Shown piece by piece: positions 57,787-64,000 of a stretch of 64,000 nucleotides of DNA. Every line of letters starts with the position of its first letter. Positions within the stretch are counted from its first letter, which is position 1. This stretch comes from Aquarana catesbeiana (Eukaryota; Chordata; Amphibia; Anura; Ranidae). The notes under the pieces are model-generated. The model was not told where the DNA came from. It saw only the letters and a list, made by a program, of their open reading frames with translations, and ran no database searches. Position numbers and translations under genes: made by a program. The stretch lies in NCBI RefSeq assembly GCF_042186555.1, contig NC_133328.1, forward strand, positions 359,690,676 through 359,754,675, in the 5' to 3' direction.

Positions 57787-59322
57787 CATTGCTCAAAAAA
57801 ATGAAAGGGACACTTTTTAATCAGAGTACAGTATCAAGTCAATTAAACTCCTGGGATATTGATCTGGTCAGTTAAGTAGCAGAGTGGGTTGTTAATCAGT
57901 TTCAGGTGCTTTGGTGTTAATAAAATTAACAACAGGTGCACTAGATGGGCAACAATGAGACAACCTCCAAAACAGGAATGGTTTTACAGGTGGAGGCCAC
58001 TGACATTTTTTTCCCTACTTATCTTTTATGACTGTTTTTCACTAGTTTTGCATTTGGCTAGGGTCAGTGTCACTACTGGTAGCATGAGGCAATACCTGGA
58101 CCCTATAGAGGTTGCACAGGCAGTCCAACTCCTTCAGAATGGCACATCAATACGTGCCATTGCCAGAAGGTTTGCTGTGTCTCCCAGCACAAGAACATGG
58201 AGGAGATTCCAGGAGAGAGGCAGTTAATCTGGGAGAGCTGGACAGGGCCGTAGAAGGTCTTTAACCCATCAGCAAGACCGGTATCTGCTCCTTTGTGCAA
58301 AGAGGATCAGGATGAGCACTGCCAAAGTCCTACAAAATGACCTCCAGCAGGCCAGTGGTGTGAATGTCTCTGACCAAACATGTCCTCTAGCGAGCCTTGT
58401 GCTCACTGCAAGGCACTTTGGAGCTTGATTGGCATTTGCTATTGAACACCAGAATTGGCAGGTCCACCACTGATGCCATGTGTTTTTCACAGATGAGAGC
58501 GGGTTCACCCTGAGCACACGTGACAAACGTGAAAGGGTCTGGAGAAGCTGTGGAGAATGTTATGCTGCCTGTAACATTGCTCAGCATGACCGGTTTGGTG
58601 GTGGATCAGTGATGATCTGGGTAGGAATATTCATGGAGGGACGCACAGACCTCTGTAGGCTAAACAATGGCACCCTGACTGCCATTAGGTATTGGGATTA
58701 AATCCTTGGACCCATTGTCAGACCCTACGCTGGTGCAATGGGTCCTGGGTTCCTCCTGGTGCATGACAATGCCCAGCCTCATGTGGTGAGAGTATGCAGC
58801 CAGCTCCTGGAGGATTAAGGAATTTATATCATTGAATGGCCCCCACGCTCGCCTGACCTAAGTCCAATAGAACACCTCTAGAACATTATGTTTCGGTCCA
58901 TCCAACGCTGCCAGGTTGCACCTCAGGCTGTTCAGGAGCTCAGTGATGCCCTGGTCCAGATATGGGAGGAAATACCCCAGGACATCAAGTGTCTTCTCAT
59001 TAGGAGCATTCCCCAACATTGTCAGGCATGCATACAAGCATGTGGGGGCCATATAAACTGCTGAGTACCATTCTGAGTTTCTGCAATTATATTTCAGCAA
59101 AATGGACCAGCTTGCTGCATCATTTTTTCACTTTAATTTTTGGGGTGTCTTTGAATTCAGCCCTCTGTAGGTTGATAATTTTATTTTTCTTCAAACGATG
59201 TGGCATCCTTTCGTTCCTAACATAATACTCAGTCCATATCAGTATAGATATCCAGCATGATATTTTTCCCCATTGAGATCTGATGTATTTTCAAAGTGTT
59301 CCTTTAATTTTTTTGAGCAGTC
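57787..59322 (+). mobile_element. decayed Tc1/mariner element, third lineage
   Basis: A 1536-bp element between TA dinucleotides (57785-57786 and 59323-59324). Short inverted ends of about 28 bp read cattgctcaaaaaaatgaaa and ctttaatttttttgagcagtc. It encodes a broken transposase on the plus strand. Ends and protein differ from both Tc1 elements on the left. Confidence 0.9.
58084..59064 (+). pseudogene. Tc1-like transposase pseudogene
   Basis: The start MRQYLDPIEVAQAVQLLQNG (58084) opens a helix-turn-helix region with IRAIARRFAVSPST. A stop follows near 58227. The catalytic region shows FTDESGFTLS (first Asp, about 58483), FGGGSVMIWVGI (about 58590-58625), LVHDNAQPHV (second Asp, about 58760) and WPPRSPDLSPIEHL (Glu, about 58840-58875). 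Stops near 58701, 58817 and 58880 and frame changes inactivate it. The last recognisable coding ends about 59064. Confidence 0.88.
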
Positions 59323-59324
59323 TA

Positions 59325-59940
59325 CTTTACATTTCAAGTCCCATGACTTGACAACTTTTCCTGAGCACTCCCTTTATTGCTGTGATTATAATTACAAAAC
59401 AAGGCCTGTTCTTTTCATGAGAATAATTTAGAAACTTGTCATCACTGTACCCATCTAGCTGCCCAAGGTGAGGATATCATGTAACTTCCATGTCCTCCTG
59501 CTTAAACATTCTTATTAAAGAAGAAATTAGTCTCTAGTACTTGTACTTGTACTCAGTGTATGGAAAGTTGAACCTCAATGACTATTGTGTGTAATATTAT
59601 TGCACTTGTACCTAGAACAACCACTTCTGAGGGAATGAAAATACGCAGAGTAGGAATGAGCTCCCAGTTCAGTTGGAACTTCTGATTCTTGCTTGTTTGA
59701 GTATTGGTCCAAACTCCAGACATTTAGCCTACTCATGCATGGACACAGTAGATCATAGAGCGGGTTACAGGGCCATTGGCCCTGAACCATGTGATCTCTA
59801 TGACCAATCACAGTAGTCACAGTTGAAAAAAAGACTGTATGCCTACAGATTTTGATCTGTTTCCTCTCAAAGTGATCAGCTGTGACAGGAAATGGAGTGC
59901 ATGCTACAATCATTGAGACTGTAGTATGCACTCAGACTGT
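59325..59940. other. no recognised gene or element
   Basis: Mixed DNA ending in an A-run at 59942-59952 that leads into the L1 ORF1 remnant. No feature is seen. Confidence 0.5.
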
Positions 59941-60456
59941 TAAAAAAAAAAACAGGGGCACATACACAAAGTTGCCCATGGTGGATGCTTCCTGAAAGCA
60001 CTCTGCACCTTCTAGGCACAGCCCCGCTCTAACAAAAAACAATTCTGGACACCCAGCTTGGCGACTGGAGCACCACCACATCGCTTACCTTCCAATCAGC
60101 ATGGTCAATACTGAGCTGAAACCAAGGCAAAAGACCCAAAGAATCCATGAGGTTTGCTTCCAGCTACCCTTCCAAGATGGGACTTCTCAGCCCTGCCATC
60201 TCCCAGCACTCTGGCCTTGGCCACAACAAGTAAGACAGCAGCATATATTATAAAAAGAAGGAGAAAGGGGAAATCCCCTTCCCCCAGATAAATGGGATTT
60301 TAGAGGAAAGTACTGAGTCTAGTAGGTGAAGATCAAACAGGTTTGATAAAAAATTTTAACAATATTTATTTAGACATAATTAAAAATAGAAATGTCGACA
60401 CATATACAGACATATGACCATCCAGTAGTGAATATCAGAATTCATACGTGACTAAC

Positions 60457-60498
60457 AGCCAACATGTTTTGCAAAAGGATTTTCGCTTCATCAGGGCT
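60457..60498 (-). ncRNA. hammerhead-like motif, left arm, core base changed
   Basis: Mirror of 61534-61575. On the minus strand the junction that should read GAAA reads AAAA (position 60470), losing the invariant G12 of the hammerhead core. Helix I, CTGATGA and helix II remain. Probably inactive. Confidence 0.5.
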
Positions 60499-61005
60499 AG
60501 ACACAATATCATTGATTCATTTCAACTGTATAAACAATAAACAGTCTCAAATTACATAATGGTCATACATGAAATCAAATCATAACAATAGAAAAACATT
60601 AATTGCATAGAATTTTGCTCACCTACTATTAAAATTTCAAAAGAATAGGGCAATCATCACCATTCACCGGACATCAACCGCTAAACCAACCGGTGCGGAT
60701 TGTCCCTGGGTGCCAGATCCAAGACGGACAATACCAGTAGGAGGACTGGACCACACAATTAGGGCAATACAGACTGATAACCTGTACTGAAACAAAAACG
60801 GGAAACCAATAAGTTCCTATGATCAAAAAATAATCATAAACAGTACTGCTGATGACCATTGACAGTCAATCATATCTTAAATATTATATATTAAAGAAGT
60901 TTTGACCCGACGCCCACGTAAATACATTACATATAGGGTATATTCATAGTGTATATAGTGTTTTAAAGATATCTACATCAAGATATCTATAAAAATAATA
61001 ATATA

Positions 61006-61038
<33 letters not shown>

Positions 61039-61533
61039 TTTATAGATATCTTGATGTAGATATCTTTAAAACACTATATACACTATGAATATACCCTATA
61101 TGTAATGTACTTACGTGGGCGTCGGGTCAAAACTTCTTTAATATATAATATTTAAGATATGATTGACTGTCAATGGTCATCAGCAGTACTGTTTATGATT
61201 ATTTTTTGATCATAGGAACTTATTGGTTTCCCGTTTTTGTTTCAGTACGGGTTATCAGTCTGTATTGCCCTAATTGTGTGGTCCAGTCCTCCTACTGGTA
61301 TTGTCCGTCTGGGATCTGGCACCCAGGGACAATCCGCACCGGTTGGTTTAGCGGTTGATGTCCGGTGAATGGTGGTGATTGCCCTATTCTTTTGAAATTG
61401 TAATAGTAGGTGAGCAAAATTCTATGCAATTAATGTTTTTCTATTGTTATGATTTGATTTCATGTATGACCATTATGTAATTTGAGACTGTTTATTGTTT
61501 ATACAGTTGAAATGAATCAATGATATTGTGTCT

Positions 61534-61575
61534 AGCCCTGATGAAGCGAAAATCCTTTTGCGAAACATGTTGGCT
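61534..61575 (+). ncRNA. hammerhead-like ribozyme, intact core, right arm
   Basis: Helix I 5' strand AGCC (61534-61537), core CTGATGA (61538-61544), helix II gcgaaa/ttttgc closed by a four-base loop (61546-61561), GAAA (61562-61565) with the last A pairing T61570, minimal helix III (A-U, C-G), cleavage-site T61571, helix I 3' strand GGCT (61572-61575). All invariant core positions of a type I hammerhead are present. Such minimal hammerheads are known from Penelope-like elements and may act as dimers because helix III is so short. Confidence 0.6.
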
Positions 61576-62660
61576 GTTAGTCACGTATGAATTCTGATAT
61601 TCACTACTGGATGGTCATATGTCTGTATATGTGTTGACATTTCTATTTTTAATTATGTCTAAATAAATATTGTTAAAATTTTTTATCAAACCTGTTTGAT
61701 CTTCACCTACTAGACTCAGTACTTTCCTCTAAAATCCCATTTATCTGGGGGAAGGGGATTTCCCCTTTCTCCTTCTTTTTATAATATATATTGATCAGGG
61801 ATTGGAAAATTTATCTGAGGTATCCCCTGGCATAGTACAACCATCTTCCCCTAACTACAAGTAAGACAGCAGCACTTGCTCCAGCTGAGAGCCCTTCCGA
61901 CCCACACCAGTATGAGGAACTTCAGCAGTGGCTTCCTAAGAAAATAGATGTGATTCTACAGAAAGCCTTGCAAAATACCTCACATCAAATCACTGAGTGC
62001 CTGTCAAGGGAGATCGGAGAACTCGGCCAGCACACCACAGAATTAAAAGACAAAACAGAATCCCTTGGCTGTGGACACCCATGATAAAGATATCTCTGAC
62101 TTGCTCAAGGTAAATGACCAGTTACTTTCTAGCTTAGAAGATGCCGAAAACAGATCCAGACTCTCCAATGTGCGCATCAGAGCCTTAACTGAAATTATTA
62201 TGGACTTACAATCCCCAGTTACTGCTCTTTTGATACTTTGTTCTTTGATACTGTTGGGGCTTTCCCTCTAGTCTCTGATTTTCTTACACAGGCTGACAGT
62301 ACAGCAGCACTACTCTTAAAAAAATCCAGGAACACCCTTGCTGATCACCTCACCTCAATGTTCCTGATCACCACCCACTTCAATGGCTCCTCAGCTGTTT
62401 CATTTGCATCACCTATTGCTGGAACAATGACCAACTCCAAACCGAAGATGCTAACATGCCTCACTTGATGCCTCTGCCTCTACTACCTATGAGTGAAATG
62501 AAAATGTATGTACCTTATGCCCATCATCTTCACATAACTGATGGATAAGTACTGGTGTGCCCTTGAGGACCCATCCCTAGCTTTTATTGCTCATACTTTG
62601 CCCCTGGGTTTCGCATCATTACAATGTTCATATGAATATTAATATGATGCTAACATTATG

Positions 62661-62948
62661 GGGTTGATTTACTAAAGGCCAATAGACTGTGCACCTTGGA
62701 AAGTGCAATTGCACTCTGCAAGTGCAGTTGCTCCAGAGCTTAGTAAATGAGGTAAAGCTTCACTTTGCAAAGAATACCCAATCACATGCAAGGAAAATAA
62801 AAAAAACAGCATTTTTGCTTGCACATGATTGGTTGATGAAAGTCAGCAGAGCCTCTGCTCATTTACTAAACTCTGGAGCAACTGCTCTTGCCATGTGCAA
62901 CTGCACTTTCCAAAGTGCACAGTCTTTTTGCCTTTAGTAAATCAACCC
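62661..62948. mobile_element. MITE with ends gggttgatttactaaagg
   Basis: A 288-bp block with inverted ends of roughly 40 bp (gggttgatttactaaaggcc, gactgtgcacctt against aaagtgcacagtc, cctttagtaaatcaaccc). Inner inverted motifs (gcaattgcac, ctccagag/ctctggag) add to the foldback. No coding. The flanking duplication is unclear. Confidence 0.75.
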
Positions 62949-63133
62949 TATATATGTCTTGTTGATCGCAGCCTGCACGCTTCCCTATCCTAGCACTTAT
63001 AGCCCTTAGCTGGGAGCATGCCTGCTCTTCCCTCCCCCTTATTTGCTTTCCCACTCCCCCATATCATTTCTCACAATATGATCCTGGCATGTGCAGGCTC
63101 CCTCAACTTGACGTCTAATTTGGTGTTCTATGC

Positions 63134-63799
63134 TGTGACAGACTCACCCGGGACAGAGGCTGTTGGAGGGGACTGAATGTGAGCCTCTTGCCTATAGATT
63201 ATGGGCCCTGGCATTTGGGGTACCCTTGAGGTGTTGTTACTTTGGCTTCGGGTCCTTGTCCCCCAGGACACACAGACTCTGGGGACCCTGTATTTGCCAT
63301 ATTAGCAATAGTGACTGAGTCATACTGTTGGGACACATACTGTGAGGAGATGCTAATATCAACTCCACTCACCTGTCTGATGTCTGCTATAACATGCTTA
63401 ATGTAAATGAGTCTAGTCTGGCTCACCACAGGTTCTAAGGCTATTCCACACATTGTTGTTTGTTCTAATTAACCCTGTGTTGATGTTTATGATAATGTAT
63501 AATATACTGTGTGAAGCTCGTGACCAGAAGTCTGTTCTAAAAGGTCATGTCTCTTAGTCACCTAGGCTAGATAAAGGATTAGATAATTAGCTCATGTTAA
63601 TTAGGTTAGCTTTTAGTCATCCTGCTGTATATATTTGTGTGAGATCTCAAATAAAAAGTTAGTCCGTGTTAGCAGTGAAACAAGTGTCGCCTTGTTTTGT
63701 GCTTGGGAGCGGTTGGAATATCTGATATCTGTATCCAGACTGGGAGAAAGTGGTATACTGACGGAAACACTCAAGCGGAGTGTGGGACATTCCGTTACA
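63134..63799 (+). repeat. solo LTR with 5-bp duplication
   Basis: A 666-bp TGTGACAG...GTTACA block flanked by tatgc at 63129-63133 and 63800-63804. A TATA-like tgtatatattt at about 63624-63634 and AATAAA at about 63651-63656 give the promoter and poly(A) signals expected within an LTR. It likely remains after LTR-LTR recombination of an ERV or Gypsy-type element. No internal sequence remains. Confidence 0.85.
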
Positions 63800-63804
63800 T
63801 ATGC

Positions 63805-64000
63805 ATATGTGTTCTATTCCATGTTGATCCCCAACTATTGTACCTTTACTCCATAGATCCCATACCCGAAACCAAGCCTCACATATCTCCATTATATTTT
63901 CCATATTTCCAGTTATCCACTTACTTTATCCTTATGCATATTTTGTTTTATCATCTAAATGTCTATATGCTTCAATGCCCCATTTCTCCGGGAACCCCCC
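63805..64000. other. window end, nothing recognised
   Basis: Short AT-rich flank of the solo LTR. Confidence 0.5.

Larger units (their letters stand above)
60244..61856. mobile_element. palindromic hammerhead-bearing retroelement, 18-bp duplication
   Basis: 1613 bp inserted in the ORF1 remnant and flanked by acaagtaagacagcagca at 60226-60243 and 61857-61874. Arms 60244-61002 and about 61028-61789 are near-perfect reverse complements separated by a (att)n spacer of about 25 bp. A unique tail (61790-61856) follows on the right. Each arm contains a hammerhead-like motif oriented outward, followed by an AATAAA tract and the element end. A long duplication points to target-primed reverse transcription. 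The arms also contain a 61-codon open segment, mirrored (60674-60859 minus, 61173-61358 plus), of no recognised family. I infer a non-autonomous PLE-like element present as a head-to-head dimer. Confidence 0.75.
59990..62470 (+). pseudogene. L1-type ORF1 remnant split by the palindromic element
   Basis: The 5' part at about 59990-60243 and the continuation from 61875 together resemble L1-type ORF1: an N-terminal region, a heptad-rich stretch (EELQQWLPKKIDVILQKAL at about 61915-61970, then TELKDKTESL), and the RRM entrance LEDAENRSRLSNVRIRAL (about 62125-62185). A frameshift near 62065-62075 and later breaks are visible, and homology fades after about 62220. The insertion at 60244-61856 is flanked by 18 bp of the ORF1 sequence in duplicate. 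Confidence 0.65.

Noticed and set aside
60674..61358. Two identical-looking 61-codon frames, one on each strand
   Set aside because: They are the same segment in the two arms of the palindrome. No start context or known family, so not reported as genes.

Overview
The window looks like intergenic or intronic DNA from a large, repeat-rich vertebrate genome. The mix of families (L1-type and CR1 LINEs, Penelope-like elements with GIY-YIG endonucleases, a chromodomain Ty3/Gypsy element, an endogenous retrovirus, three Tc1 lineages, hAT elements and TTAA-target elements) best fits an anuran amphibian, perhaps a ranid frog. That is inference; no species marker is present. I recognise no host protein-coding gene, tRNA, rRNA or CRISPR array. 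Nearly all meaningful coding capacity belongs to transposable elements, and only three frames look intact: a Tc1 transposase (7346-8383, minus) and the two ORFs of an L1 (44526-45674 and 40200-43970, minus).

Layout. 0.3-0.7 kb: 23/24-bp minisatellite. 1.0-3.8 kb: 5'-truncated L1-type LINE. 4.0-5.6 kb: non-autonomous hAT with an exact 8-bp duplication. 7.1-8.7 kb: complete Tc1 with intact transposase. 9.3-10.9 kb: decayed Tc1. 11.3-21.5 kb: a minus-strand endogenous retrovirus remnant (pol, env) split by a Ty3/Gypsy chromovirus (13052-18544), whose 5' LTR holds a TTAA-target MITE. 21.5-25.2 kb: LTR fragments and a hammerhead-bearing fragment. 25.2-30.6 kb: decayed Penelope-like element (PLE) whose 3' end is split by an LTR-like insertion that itself contains a CR1 fragment. 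31.9-36.1 kb: a 4.2-kb element with inverted ends, a hammerhead-like motif and a 1.26-kb 19-bp satellite. 38.5-54.0 kb: a 15.4-kb hAT transposon with a broken BED-finger transposase, swollen by a nested full-length L1 and a nested PLE. 54.1-57.7 kb: TTAA-target element split by a second, foldback hAT. 57.8-59.3 kb: decayed Tc1. 60.0-62.5 kb: L1 ORF1 remnant split by a 1.6-kb near-perfect palindrome carrying a hammerhead motif in each arm and flanked by an 18-bp duplication. 63.1-63.8 kb: solo LTR with a 5-bp duplication.

The interest lies in the nesting. Several insertions can be proved from the sequence alone, through target-site duplications and through paralogous empty sites inside the window, so relative ages can be read. 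The most unusual structures are the palindromic hammerhead element (60244-61856), the recurrence of hammerhead-like cores at three loci, two of which have inverted ends, and the giant hAT whose termini match the small foldback hATs nearby and which could represent their former transposase source.
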